Origin: Hypericum androsaemum
Taxonomy: Eukaryota > Streptophyta > Magnoliopsida > Malpighiales > Hypericaceae
Assembly (NCBI GenBank): GCA_963995505.1
Contig: OZ023198.1
Span: 11,895,141-11,959,140, forward strand
Length of the DNA: 64,000 bases
Direction: 5' to 3'
Made by a program: the position numbers and the translations under genes. Positions 10,248-21,748 of this stretch are shown here, one piece after another (within the stretch, counting starts at the first letter, position 1; each line of letters starts with the position of its first letter). The notes under the pieces were generated by a model that was given only the letters and a program-made list of their open reading frames with translations, was not told where the DNA came from and ran no database searches.

Positions 10248-10669
10248 ACTCTAGAAATTGGAGGATGTTGTACTTTCGAACCCAGAAAACCCTAGATCCC
10301 GCACCTTTGAACCCAGCTCCTGGAACGAACCTCATGCACGATCTGGTCTAGCTCTTGTACCTTAGAACCTACAAAACCCAGATACCTTAGCTCATGTAAA
10401 ATCTTTTTAATTTTTTAGAAAAGTGAAGAAGAAGGGTGGAGATGAAAGGGATGTGGAGGTCAAAGCGTTTGAGGAAGTATTTTTAAAGGGGGTGGAGTAA
10501 AAAATAAGAAGGGAAAGTATTTTTAGTCTTTTCAGGTGGCCGTTCACCGGAGAAATTGGCATATTCTGGCGTCAAGGACCCGAGAGTCTCTAAAACCAAA
10601 CTTCAGGGACGTCAGAAATGATTTTGAAAATGCAGGGACCCCAGAGGGAGGGATGCCAAACTACATAGA

Positions 10670-10942
10670 TGTTAGGGATTGTTCCAAATTCCTAATTAGA
10701 GTAGGGCCCTATTTCCTGATCAGAATAGAGTACTAGTCTCCTATATATATACGGCCTATGCCTAGGTCTTGTTTGTACTAGTTGAGAGTTGTGAGGTAGA
10801 GAGAACCCTCACGGAGGCCTTGTAACCGATTGGACTCACATAGTGGACGACTCTCCTTTGCCCGTAGTTTTCTCCCCGTCTTGGGGTTTCCACGTAATTC
10901 TTGTGTCTCGTGTTTTACTCATTTCGATCTTATTTCTCAACA
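10670..10942 (+). repeat. 5' LTR of Copia element 1
   Basis: 273 bp, TGTTAGGGATT...TTCTCAACA. It matches the 3' LTR at 15389-15661 with five substitutions counted by eye and no indels. The five bases before it are ATAGA. It contains TATATATATACGG, a plausible LTR TATA box. Confidence 0.95.
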
Positions 10943-11333
10943 ATTAGTATTAGAGCTAGATCTGAGTTTCGAGGTTTCGAGTATTGACACACACAAAAAA
11001 ACGTGAATAGTAACCAATTTGGGGAAAAATCGGGATTTAGGGTTTTGACACCCTTGAAGTTGCTGCCGCCGCGTCCGACCGCCCCACCGTCGCCTGGAGG
11101 AGGCGACCGCCCCAGAGCTCGGGAATAAGAAACGAACCCTAGCTCGCCGCTGCTCGCCGTCGTTCCTCCGGTTTTGGGTTTTGGGTTTTAAAAAATTTTA
11201 CTATTCCCGAGTTGACTTGGTCAACAGTTTGACTAGTCAATAGTTTGACTAGTTGACCAAAAGTCAACTGTTTTGGCTGATTTTATTTTTCTAACCTATT
11301 TTGAGCGATTTTCTTGGTTCGAGTTATTTCAGG

Positions 11334-14300
11334 ATGACTTCGATGAAGTACGAGATTCCTCAGTTGACGAGGAAAACTAATTTTTCCCTGTGGTAGGTCA
11401 AGATGCGCGCTATTCTGACACATTTAGAGCTGGATGAGACTCTACTTGATGAAAAGTCGATACCTTCGAGTTGGAATGCTGCGACGAAGGCGTCTAAGAA
11501 CCGTAAGGCTGTGAGTCAGATCTAGTTGCATCTGTCAGATGATATTTTGCGGGACGTGTTGAAGGAGACAATAGCTTCCTCATTATGGGCAAAGCTTGAA
11601 AAGTTGTGCATGCCCAAGAGTTTGACCAACAAACTGTGCTTGAAGCAACGACTGTTTTCTATCCGGATGCAAGAAGATAAGTCTGCTCACGACCACCTTA
11701 ATGAATTTAAGGATATAGTGGCTGATCTTAGAACTCTGGATGTGAAATATGATGATGAAGATCTTGCTTTATTGTTATTGTGCTTGTTGCCTGCTTCTTA
11801 TTAGCAATTCAGAGATACTCTGTTGTTCAGCCATGATACTCTGAGTTGGGATGATATTCATGATTCGCTCTTGGAGAAAGACAGAATTGATAAGCACACT
11901 GTGAGTTCCTCTGAAAATAGCCAAGGGACTGGCTTGGTCGTGAGAGAGAGGTCTGAGGAGAGGAATGCTAAGTCTGGTTTGAGGAAGAAGAGCAGAAGCA
12001 AATCAACGTCAAGGCACAAGGATAAGACTTGTTTCAATTGTCATAAGGTTGGGCATATTAAATGGTTCTGTCCGGAGTTGAAAAACAAGAAGAAGGGCAA
12101 AAAGTCCAGTGCTCCGAAAGGAGAAAGTTCTGATAGCGGCAGTGCTAGTGTTGCCACCACCACTCAGAAAGAAGAATCTGATGGAGACCTTTTGTCTGTG
12201 ATTGATGGAAAGTCTAAAATTGATGCTGCTTGGGTCCTTGATTCTGCTTGTACGTTTCATATGTGTTCGACTGGTTTTCAACATATGAATGTACGGAGGG
12301 TAATGTTCTCATGGGAAATAATTTTTTCTGCAAGATTGTTGGTATTGGCACAGTGAAGATCAAGATGCATGATGGTGTCATTCGAACCTTGACGAATGTG
12401 AGGCATATCCCTGATTTGAAGCGGAACTTGATTTCGCTGAGTACTCTTGATACATTGGGTACAAGTATACCAGAGAAGGTGGAGTTCTTCGTGTGAGTAA
12501 GAACTCATTTGTGCATATGAAGGCCAAGAAAGAGATTGAAAATCTGTACATTTTGCAGGGTTCTACAGTTACAGGGACTGCTGCTGCTGCATCTGGCTCG
12601 TTGACAGATTCTGAGAATACCTCATTGTGGCATATGCGACTTGGTCACATGAGCGAGAAAGGCATGACCGAGCTAAATAGGAGAGGATTATTATGTGGAC
12701 AGGGTATTGGGAAGTTAGAATTTTGTGAGCACTGTGTGTTTGGCAAGCAGAAGAAAGTCAGTTTTTAGAAAGATGTGCACACTACAAATGGAAAACTTGA
12801 CTATGTTCATTCTGATCTTTGGGGACCGTCTCAAGTTACAACAAAGAATGGTTCCAAGTATATGCTGACTATTATTGATGATTATTTGAGAAAGGTGTGG
12901 GCGTTCTTCTTGAAGAGCAAGGATCATGTCTTTGTCACTTTCAAGCAGTGGAAGTCTATGATTGAAAAGCAGACTGGGAGAGATGTCAAGCATCTCCGCA
13001 CAGACAATGGATTGGAGTTTTGCTCTAGTTGGTTTGATGAGTTCTACAAGAATGAGGGTATTGTCAGGCATAAGACAATCCCAGGTACACCTCAACAGAA
13101 TGGAGTCGCTAAAAGGATGAACAGAGCTTTGTTGGAGAAAGTTCGTTGTATGCTATCAAATGCTGGTTTGCCTAAGTCATTTTGGGCTGAGGCTACTTCC
13201 ACTGCCTGTCACCTTGTCAATCGTTTACCTCATGCATCACTTGATGGCAAGATACCTGAAGAATTGTGGTCTGGAAATCCTCCTAATTATGCTATTTTGA
13301 AGATATTTGGGTGTCCTACCTATGCTCATGTGAATAATGGCAAGTTAGAGCCAAGATCTGTAAAATGTATCTTCCTTGGCTATGCTTCTGGAGTGAAGGG
13401 ATACAAGTTATAGTGTCCCGAGCTGTCTAAGGTCTTGTTGAGTAGGAATGTTATTTTCAAAGAGACACATATGCTGAGTAAGAGGTAGGATATTTCTTCA
13501 CCTGGTGTTCCGAGTGCTCCAAGTGTGGACTTACAAAAGTCAAAAGTGCAGGTGGAGTTTGATGCTGATCCAGAAGTGAGTTCCTTCCGTGATGTTGATT
13601 GCCATAGTCCTACTCATGGTGGGTTGTCTGATGAAGCTGAGAATGTTGGCACAGTTGAGAGAGAGCTAGCATATTCTACACAGAAGTTGGGTGAGGCTGA
13701 TATTGTTGCTTTTGCCCTGAATGTGGCAGAAGAAGTTGATAGCTATGAAGAACCGTCTAGTTACTCAGATGCTGTGAAGTCGAAAGACTCTGCTAGATGG
13801 TTGGTTGCTATGGAGGAAGAGATGAAATCTCTTCACAAGAACAAGACTTGGGAGATTACTAAGCTGCCTAAGGATAAGAAGGTTGTCAGTTGCAAGTGGG
13901 TATTCAAGAAGAATGATGGTATACCTGGAGTTGAAGAGCCTAGATACAAGGCTAGGCTAGTGGCTAAAGAATATAGTCAGATTCCTGGTGTGGACTTTAA
14001 TGAGGTATTTTCACCAGTTGTGAAGCATACCTCGATTCGTTCTCTTCTTGGTATTGTCGCTATGCAGGATTTGGAGCTTGAACAGCTTGATGTGAAGACA
14101 GCTTTCTTGAATGGAGAGCTTGAGGAGCGAATTTATATGGCACAGCCTGAGAGTTTTCATGTTGAAGGCAAAGAAGACCATGTGTGCTTGTTGAAGAAGT
14201 CCATGTATGGCCTTAAGCAGTCTCCAAGGCAGTGGTATAAAAGGTTTGATTCTTTTATGATTTCTCATAGTTATGAGAGGAGCAAGTATGATAGTTGTGT

Positions 14301-15306
14301 TTACCTGAAAAGGCTACGCGACGGTTCTCAAGTATATTTGCTCCTGTATGTGGATGACATGTTAATTGCTGCCAGTGACAAAGGAGAGGCGAGGAAGCTC
14401 AAAGCTCTGTTGAGTAGCGAGTTTGAGATGAAAGATTTGGGTCCTGCTAAGAAGATTCTTAGTATGGAGATTGCCAGAGATAGAGGAGCAAAGAAATTAT
14501 TTCTGAGTCAGGAAAGTTACATTGAAAAGGTTCTTGACAGGTTTGATGTGACTGGTAATCCTGTGAGTACTCCTCTTGGTACACATTTTCAGCTTTCGTC
14601 TGCTTTATCTCCACAGTCAGCTGCTGAGGTCGATTACATATCTGGTGTTCCATACTCCAATGCTGTTGGTTCTCTGATGTATGCTATGGTTTGCACACGC
14701 CTGGATTTGGCCTATGATGTGAGTATCGTTAGCAGGTTTATGGAAAATCCTGGAGAAGGTCATTGGAGAGCAGTGGAGTAGATTATGAGGTACTTGAAGG
14801 GTACCAAGGACGTGTGTCTACAGTTTGGACGCACCGGTGATGGAGTTGTTGGTTTCGTGGATTCAGATTATGCTGGAGACCTTGATAAGTTCAGGTCCTT
14901 GTCTGGATATGTCTTCACTCTTGGAGGATGTGCTATCAGTTGGAGAGCCTGTCTACAGGCCACAGTGGCATTGTCTACCACCGAGGCGGAGTACATGGCT
15001 ATAACTGAAGGTGTGAAGGAGGCTATCTGGTTAAAAGGTTTCTTCAGTGAAATATGTGAGAAGCTGCAGGTCAGTACAGTGTACTGTGATAGTCAAAGTG
15101 CTATCCATCTCACGAGGGATGCTATGTATCATGAGAGGACAAAGCACATTAATGTGAGGTACCACTTCATTCGGGAGCATGTTGCTCAAGGTGACATTGT
15201 TGTGAGCAAGGTGGGTACAAAGGACAATCCTGCAGACATGTTGACGAAGCCGCTTTCTGGTACTAAGTTCGAGCATTGCTTGGACTTGGTAAGTGTTCGT
15301 GCTTGA
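11334..15306 (+). pseudogene. Copia 1 gag-pol polyprotein, disabled
   Basis: The start is ATG 11334 (MTSMKYEIPQLT). A zinc knuckle CFNCHKVGHIKWFC lies near 12030-12070. The protease is near 12230 with DSA instead of the usual DTG/DSG. The GAG-pre-integrase HMRLGHMSEKGM and integrase (HSDLWGP, DNGLEF, GTPQQNGVAKRMNR) span ~12625-13400. Reverse transcriptase (KARLVAKEYSQIPGVDF, YVDDMLIA) spans ~13780-14560. RNase H ([33 protein letters not shown]) ends at TGA 15304. In-frame premature stops lie at 11394, 11523, 11802, 12766, 13411, 13486 and 14779, all TAG. Frameshifts occur near 12270-12290 and 12460. The protease change and stops make it inactive. Confidence 0.95.
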
Positions 15307-15388
15307 TGCTGATAGCCCTTAGGGGCTGGTGGTGAAGGTGGAGAAACGTTGATATTGGAGTCATAGAATTTGGTCCAAGGTGGAGATT

Positions 15389-15661
15389 TGTTAGGGATTG
15401 TTCCAAATTCCTAATTAGAGTATGGCTCTATTTCCTTATCAGAATAGAGTACTAGTCTCCTATATATATACGGCCTATGCCTAGGTCTTATTTGTACTAG
15501 TTGAGAGTTGTGAGGTAGAGAGAACCCTCACGGAGGCCTTGTAACCGATTGGACTCACATAGTGGACGACTCTCCTTTGCCCGTGGTTTTCTCCCCGTCT
15601 TGGGGTTTCCACGTAATTCTTGTGTCTCGTGTTTTACTCATTTCGATCTTATTTCTCAACA
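15389..15661 (+). repeat. 3' LTR of Copia element 1
   Basis: 273 bp, same length as the 5' LTR. The five differences seen are three near 15423-15445, one near 15490 and one near 15585. Flanked on the right by AGAGA. Confidence 0.95.
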
Positions 15662-15685
15662 AGAGACATCAGCGTAATTTTTCCC

Positions 15686-16168
15686 TTTGAAGAAGGTCTT
15701 ATACAATTTGAATTTGAATTAATCAGCTATCAAAATACCAAATGATACCAGAAGAAAATGTAGTAGGTTTAAGTATCTAAACCAAAAAGGGGTAATTATG
15801 AATTGAGAAAAGCTACCGAGAACGTTATTCTGACTTAATAAATTTCAAATTCAATTTCTTAAAAATGTAATAGGTTTAAAATCTAAATTAGGCGGGTGAG
15901 ACCCCTAGCAAATCGCTCCCCACACGTCCGGCATAAAAAGCTCTGCAGTTTCCAACTGCGAGGAACTTTCTCGAACCCACGTACCGTACCGTATCTTCTC
16001 GTCGCTTCTTTTCCAAATCCCCTTCCCTCTCTCTCCTCCCTACCAAAACTGAAGCGTTCCTTTCCCCTTCTCTCCTCCCTTTCCCTTTCCCTTTCCCTTT
16101 CCTCCATTATTAATTTAATAATTATAATTTATCGGATACGATAATATCGTTTTCCTGGAGGGAGCGCG
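15686..16168 (+). promoter_or_regulatory. Promoter and 5' UTR of the HSFB2-like gene (duplicated segment B)
   Basis: 15686-15945 is the second copy of the segment at 8034-9160 and ends in a TATA-like CATAAAAAGC (about 15932). A long pyrimidine-rich leader follows, with CTCTCTCTCC and a run of CCCTTT units (16075-16100), typical of plant 5' UTRs. The upstream boundary is the MULE end at 15685, so this gene's natural distal promoter has been displaced by about 7 kb of transposon DNA. Confidence 0.5.
15962..15976 (+). promoter_or_regulatory. Perfect heat-shock element
   Basis: GAACTTTCTCGAA at 15963-15975 is an exact nGAAnnTTCnnGAAn trimer, the binding site of heat-shock factors. It lies ~190 bp before the start codon of a heat-shock factor gene and just after a TATA-like box. 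Feedback by HSF proteins, or heat induction, is plausible. Confidence 0.6.
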
Positions 16169-17175
16169 ATGGTGCCGGCGGAGAACGGCGAGGCGTCGGG
16201 GACGGACTCGCAGCGGCCCCTCCCGACGCCGTTTCTGACCAAGACGTACCAGCTCGTCGACGACAAGGAGGTCGATGACGTCATCTCGTGGAACGACGAC
16301 GGATCCAGCTTTATCGTGTGGAACCCCATGGTCTTCGCCCGCGATCTGCTCCCCAAGTACTTCAAGCACAATAACTTCTCCAGCTTCGTCCGCCAACTAA
16401 ACACCTACGTAATTTAATATAATTCCCCTTTTCTTTTTTCTTTTTTTTTCCTCTTTAATTTTTGTTAATTTATTTACCTTTTTAATCTTGTTTTTAGGGG
16501 TTTCGGAAAGTGGTTCCGGACCGGTGGGAATTCTCCAACGACTGTTTCCGGCGGGGGGAGAAGCCGTTACTGTGCGACATCCAACGGCGGAAGGTGTCGA
16601 CGCAGGCCTCGCCGTTGGCCGCTGCCGCGGCGGCGGCGCAGGCATCTCCCTTGGTGGCCGTCGCGATCCCGGTGATCTCCCCGTCCAACTCCGGCGAGGA
16701 GCTGGCGATCTCCAGCAACTCTTCGCCGTCGAGGACGGCCACCGCAGCAAATCTCACGGCGCCGCCGAGCACGGAGCTCGTGGAGGAGAACGAGCGGCTG
16801 AGGAAGGAGAACTCGCAGCTGAAGAAGGAGCTATCCGAGGCGAAGGGGCTGGTGAGCAACATATTCTCGATGGTGTCGGGCTACTCCGGCGCCGGCCAGG
16901 GGAGCAGGATCCCGGCGGGGGAGGTGAAGCAGCTGGATCTGCTCCCGGCGGGGGAGGATGAGTCGCCGGCGACGGAGGAGGCGGATGCGATGGAGGAAGA
17001 CGAGGAAGGGAGCGGGGAGAGGCTGTTCGGGGTGGCGATTGGGTTGAAGAGAGGGAGGAGCGAGGAGGGGGAGAGCGACACGGTGTTGCAACTGGGAGTA
17101 GGTTCGGGTAAATCTGAGCCGTTGGATTTCCGAAACGGCGTCGTTGGACAAAACGGGAATAATCGGACGGCTTGA
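16169..17175 (+). CDS. HSFB2: Heat-shock transcription factor, class B2
   Basis: Exons are 16169-16408 and 16498-17175. The 89-bp intron splits the DNA-binding domain after NTY, the usual HSF position. The product is 305 aa. The DNA-binding domain spans ~17-112 ([49 protein letters not shown]). An Ala-rich linker follows, then [17 protein letters not shown] coiled coil ([20 protein letters not shown]) lies at ~173-192. The [12 protein letters not shown] block at 256-267 combines the LFGV repressor tetrapeptide of class B HSFs with a basic nuclear signal. The overall layout matches B2 factors, which act as repressors or co-regulators rather than activators. Both exons are GC-rich relative to the flanks. 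HSFB2b versus B2a is not decided here. Confidence 0.92.
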
Positions 17176-20100
17176 AATGCCAGATGGGTATAAGATATGA
17201 TGTTTGGTAGAGATTTGTAGCATCGTGTAGATTTGGATTAGAAAAGTGGATGGCACGTGCTGGTAAAGTACTGTCACGTGTCATGTGTTTTAACTTAAGG
17301 CAGGCTTTCGAGTTGCTTCAAGAAGTTTCCTGGTCCCTTCCCCTTGTCTTTGCTTTGCTTTGCTTTGCTTTGGCACCTTTCACCGCACAAAAATTAGCTT
17401 TAGTTGTTATTTTTATGTGAATAGAAAAAAAAATGTTTCTGTTTCTAAATAGTCTGATCATTTATTTGCCAACTAAAAAAATCACGGGTTCATTGAGAAT
17501 TAGGTTAGTTATATAACCCGTTGGTTGAATATGAGAGTTAAATATTTTTGTAAAGATTCGGAAATAAATGCTTTGTCGCTATCAGGCATTTGTTTGTGAA
17601 AAAATCTTAATTGTGTGCCCACAAAATGCCGATGATGACCATCTTATCCGGATCTTTCCTTCTGATGCGGTTCTGTATGATCTTTCATGTCTAGTTTGTT
17701 TGAATGGAGGTTTCTTTTTTTTTCTAAAAATCGAAAATAAAATAAACTAAATCCACACGATAATTATACATCTATTTCCACGGTTTCCCATCACCGTTTC
17801 CAAAGTGGATCGGCTTTGGAAAATGCTTTGTGTTATCAGGCGCTTGTGTACGAAAAAATCTTAGATGGGAGCCCACAAAATGGATATGATAATACCGATG
17901 TTCGTGAGTAGGAAGAAACAAAATTTACCTTATTTTTCAGGTAGATTTTGTACTCTTTGTGTGAAAATTTTTGTTCGAGAGGAAAATAAATTTCGGTACT
18001 GTCTAAGGTTCTAAAATTTATATTAATTTGTCTAAATTTTCGAAAGAAATGGAGATGATGATCAAACATGCTAGATACTTATCTTCTTCTTCTTTTTTCG
18101 TGTGGTTCTCGTTGATTTATCTAGGAGCCAACTAGGTAGTCGCGAAATTGGATATCGCGGTCCAAATCAATGTTATTAAAGTAATTGCTCTTTACATCGT
18201 TATTCGACTAGTTTAATCGGTTGAACATTAAAAAATAATTTTAATTTTGAGCGATAAGTTGTCAAATAATCTAAATATTTTACAACTTATTACAAACGTT
18301 ATAATAAATATATTAACTTAATCATGTTAAATCTAACAAAAGTCCTATAATTTAATTTTTTTCAAAAAAACAATTTATCAGTTGAATTTGACCTAACAAA
18401 TTGATTCAATCATGTTAATTATTGGTCTAATTGTTCTTCGAATTATGGAGCTCGATTGACCCATTAATTTTTGGATTATGGTTCAACCGACGTTTTTAAA
18501 GCACTAGTTTGAGTCAATTGGAATGGACAGAAGCTGCCGCAACCAAAGAATGCGCCTAGTTATGTTCAGTCTCGAATTCTTTTAGATGTTCCAGATTATG
18601 TATTGTACATTTGTACTAGTCTTTTTTTAGGGTTAAAAGCATGGTTTTAAAAAAATTTTGGTTGACTGCTGTATTTTCTTGCCTCATCGGTCAGTTTTGT
18701 CTGGTCAGACCAGTCGACCGTTAAAAAATATATTATTTTGAAAATATATATATTTTAAAATTTTAAAATAATTAAATTATGATTTTGGTACTAGTATCAG
18801 TAAATTAGATAATACTGATAATTATTTGGTGTTTTTTAATACTAAATATAACAAATAATAACTTTGTTAGATTAAAAAATCTTCGATTCTACCAGGGGTT
18901 GACCAGTCAACCGATTGAGCTAGAGGACGAAAAAATCTCAGGTTGACATAAGGGTAGTTATCGAGGATGGCAGAAATATCCATACTCTGAGGATCGGGCC
19001 CTATCCTCACCCCGTAGGTCTATGGTATGTTGACTTTGACTGGGTCTAGGGTATGGGCATGGGTATGGGTCCACTTTTAAATGTCGAGTCTAGGGTAGGG
19101 TATGAACTTATGAATTCCTATCCTACTTTTACCCTTTTAGCCTATTTTGGACTCTACCTAACTAGATCCCTTTTATCTTTATTTTTTACTTATAAAATGT
19201 AGTAGAGTTCTCAAATATTATAGAATATGCTTCAAGATATTAACTTCCAAAATTTGAGATACATATAATTCTAATTCTTTCATTATTGATATACTAGATA
19301 TTTCATGATAAATCTTCATATATTCATTATGAATTATTTGAATTTTATATATAAATTAAAATTTTATGTTTAAAAAGAATAAAAAATGACTTCAATTTAA
19401 TTCATGGGTCGGACCATAGAGATCCTGAGGTCTCTGAGGGTTAAGGTATGGATCTAATAATTAAATTTTTCAGAAGTCCAATGTAGAATATAGATCTAAC
19501 TTTTCAAACTAAGATATAGATAGGGTCTTACGGATATCCTCGTTATTAAAATCCTTGGTTAAAAGTGCTTACCTATTTTATTAAGAATTAAGTTGGAAGG
19601 TCCGGAATTAACGAGTCTGTATTGGACCAGTCTGAACATTGTAATTTCAAAACCCAGCCCGGTAATCCTTCAATTCAAAGGCCCACCAATCAAACAAGGT
19701 GGGCTAGTAATATCGGCCAAGCCTAGGCTCACCAACGTTACATTATAGACCATCCTAAATAATGTGCACCCAAAATTAACCTGTTAAACATTTACCATAT
19801 CAAACGAGAAATCCGTAGCACATAGTTTAACATATAGGCCTAGCTCTAGTTTAACATATAGGCCTAGCTCCGTAGAACTATTATTTCCTGGTAAAATTCA
19901 ACTTTTGGTCGACTTGGGCGGGCTGGATTGGGTACGGAATGCCCCCATTCCAAACAGTTTGGAGTGAAGGACACGCTGGGTTTTTTTTGCAAAAATGCAG
20001 AACTACGAGGATCAAAATGAAAAAATCCACGCATGCAATATGACATAATGGGACATGCATGTATCGCAAACACGGAAAATACACTGGCCAGTATGACATA

Positions 20101-21600
20101 ACGGGGCATGCCAGTATCACATAAAGGACAGGCCAGTATCACATAACTGGGCATGCCAGCACGATCCCTTTCACTCCAAATCGTTTGAAATCATTTCCTT
20201 TACTCCGTACCCAATCCAAAGCCGACTTGGGCACCAGCAGAATGTGGTTTAAGAACGTCTCGCCGTGTGATAGATGTTTCTATAGTTGGCATCCCACTAT
20301 TTGATTTTTTTGGACAAAACATCCCTACGTATTACCATATCACAAAGTAGGAAAAATATGTTAAAAAATGCAATTGAATTATGAGTGAGGGAGATGTGTT
20401 TTTTATATTTTTCTGAATTCTTTTTGAAAAAAATAAATCAAAATTTGTAATTATATTAAATCAAAAAAATTCAAAATTGGAAAGTCAACTGGAAAAACAT
20501 ATTTGACTCAGTAAATATTTTTACACTATAAGATAGTAGTGTAGTCCTACAAAAAAATAATAAGATAGTAGTGTAGGGACTTTATTGGTAAGTAGATCTA
20601 TCGTAACTTAAGGGCAGCTGTTGGCTCGAGGGACAAATAGCCGGCGAAAATGGCAGCAACTTCTAGTTATTGTGTCCGGAATTAAGTGAACACTTTGAGG
20701 AGTATTGTCTTTGCCTCTTCAATTATCTTTTTTTTTAGAATTTTGCCTCTTCAATTATCGATACTGTATTTCTGCATCAATTGAAACGATATCAACATTT
20801 CGGATAATGTACTTTCCCTTGTCCAAGACCAGTCGGGTAAAATTGAATGCTCTGTGTTTGTACTGTTTGATGTATAATCCGAATAATTATTGAACCAACT
20901 AAGTTTTCGTAATATTATACAGAATGACAGTTTTTCTTCCAAAACTTAACACACCTGCATTATTCATGATTCCAAATAGATTTTTTTTTTATAAGTGATT
21001 CCAAATAGATTTGATAAAGTTAGAAAAATTTTAGTGGTATGATCTTTCCTCTTTTTAAGAACCTCTCGTTGTTTTGTTCTTCATTTCATCAAGGAAAATA
21101 AAACCAATATAATTTCTCCAAATAATTACTAAATTGACTAAGGCATAAATTTCATAGAATACAATTTAATTAGACTTTTTTTAATTAGAATTTAATTAGA
21201 CTTGATCTATGTTATTCTATTCTATTCTGTTTTGAGGGGTGTTGAGCTTTTTAATATCATGATATCGAGCTATTTTTCTGCAAGGTCTTCCTTGTAGTAT
21301 CTTCGTTGTAGTCGAAGTTAACCACCAAGTTCGGTATAAGTTGGTGTAATTCTTCTATGTCAAGGATACCAGAATATCAACTGATGAAGAAAAAAAGTGT
21401 AAGAGAAAAACCTATTGATAATACAATTCTATAAATGTCTTATTAATATATATTGTTACCATATTTTAATACATCCGCATTTCCAAATCTCGAATTCGAT
21501 ACACATGATAGAGTCAGAACATGGAATACTCTCAAAGAAAATATGAGATTGTAAGAGCATGGAAAGCTTATAGCTGTGATTAGATTAGATCATATATATA
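17176..21600. other. Intergenic AT-rich DNA between HSFB2 and EMS1-like genes
   Basis: 17176 to ~17290 is probable 3' UTR. A (CTTTG)n microsatellite is at 17348-17373. A ~75-bp direct repeat occurs at 17570-17640 and 17823-17895 (ATGCTTTG...ATCAGGC...GAAAAAATCTTA). 18600-18960 has the look of an old DNA transposon. 18970-19560 may be a fold-back element with GGGTCTAGGGTATGGG repeats. A clearer fold-back element is at 19909-20233. I found no credible gene. Confidence 0.4.
19909..20233. mobile_element. Small fold-back element with a minisatellite core
   Basis: The left arm (GACTTGGG...GGATTGGGTACGGA...TTTGGAGTGAAGG) is repeated inverted at 20163-20233 (CTTTCACTCCAAA...TCCGTACCCAATCC...GACTTGGG). 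Between the arms, 20091-20159 holds three ~23-bp units of CAGTATCACATAA-type sequence ending in GGCATGC or GGACAGGC. No transposase is present. Confidence 0.5.
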
Positions 21601-21748
21601 AAGATGACTGATATGCTTTACATAGTGGCAATATCAGTTCAAGCTCCTAACAAGTTAAAACACTTCACTTCACTTCACTGGGTTATTACAAGACAACAAC
21701 AAGAAACATAGTACGGTTGCTTAACATCAAGCCCAGTTGATCCACTGA

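Larger units (their letters stand above)
10670..15661 (+). mobile_element. Ty1/Copia retrotransposon 1 (complete, decayed)
   Basis: Two 273-bp LTRs bound the element. A degenerate initiator-Met tRNA primer site (TAGTATTAGAGCTAGA) follows the 5' LTR, and a purine tract AAGGTGGAGATT precedes the 3' LTR. Flanking ATAGA and AGAGA form a target duplication with one mismatch. The pre-insertion sequence can be read from the related MULE end at 31535-31560 (CTACAGAGACCTGAGCG), so the element landed inside a MULE arm. Order gag-protease-integrase-RT-RNase H identifies Copia. The polyprotein has seven premature TAG codons and two frameshifts, so the copy is not autonomous. Confidence 0.95.
9161..15685. 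mobile_element. Truncated MULE-like element, interrupted by a Copia element
   Basis: The right arm (about 10530-10669 plus 15662-15685) matches the end of the element at 30183-31560: GGGACC...GGGAGGGA...CCAAACTACA, then AGACATCAGCGTAATTTT. Read inward from the right end it starts GGGAAAAATTACGCTGATG. No matching left arm is found, and the left edge at ~9160 abuts duplicated segment A. The interior holds a GRF zinc-finger fragment on the minus strand. It also has a weak open stretch at 9420-9520 (GVPKFGTIRGTTTARGTS) that could be the tail of an element protein. Flank TTTGAAGAA (15686) corresponds to TTTGGAGAA (8034). Confidence 0.5.

Noticed and set aside
16397..17284. Several minus-strand and alternate-frame ORFs over HSFB2
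   Set aside because: GC-rich shadow frames of the HSFB2 exons; no domain of their own.
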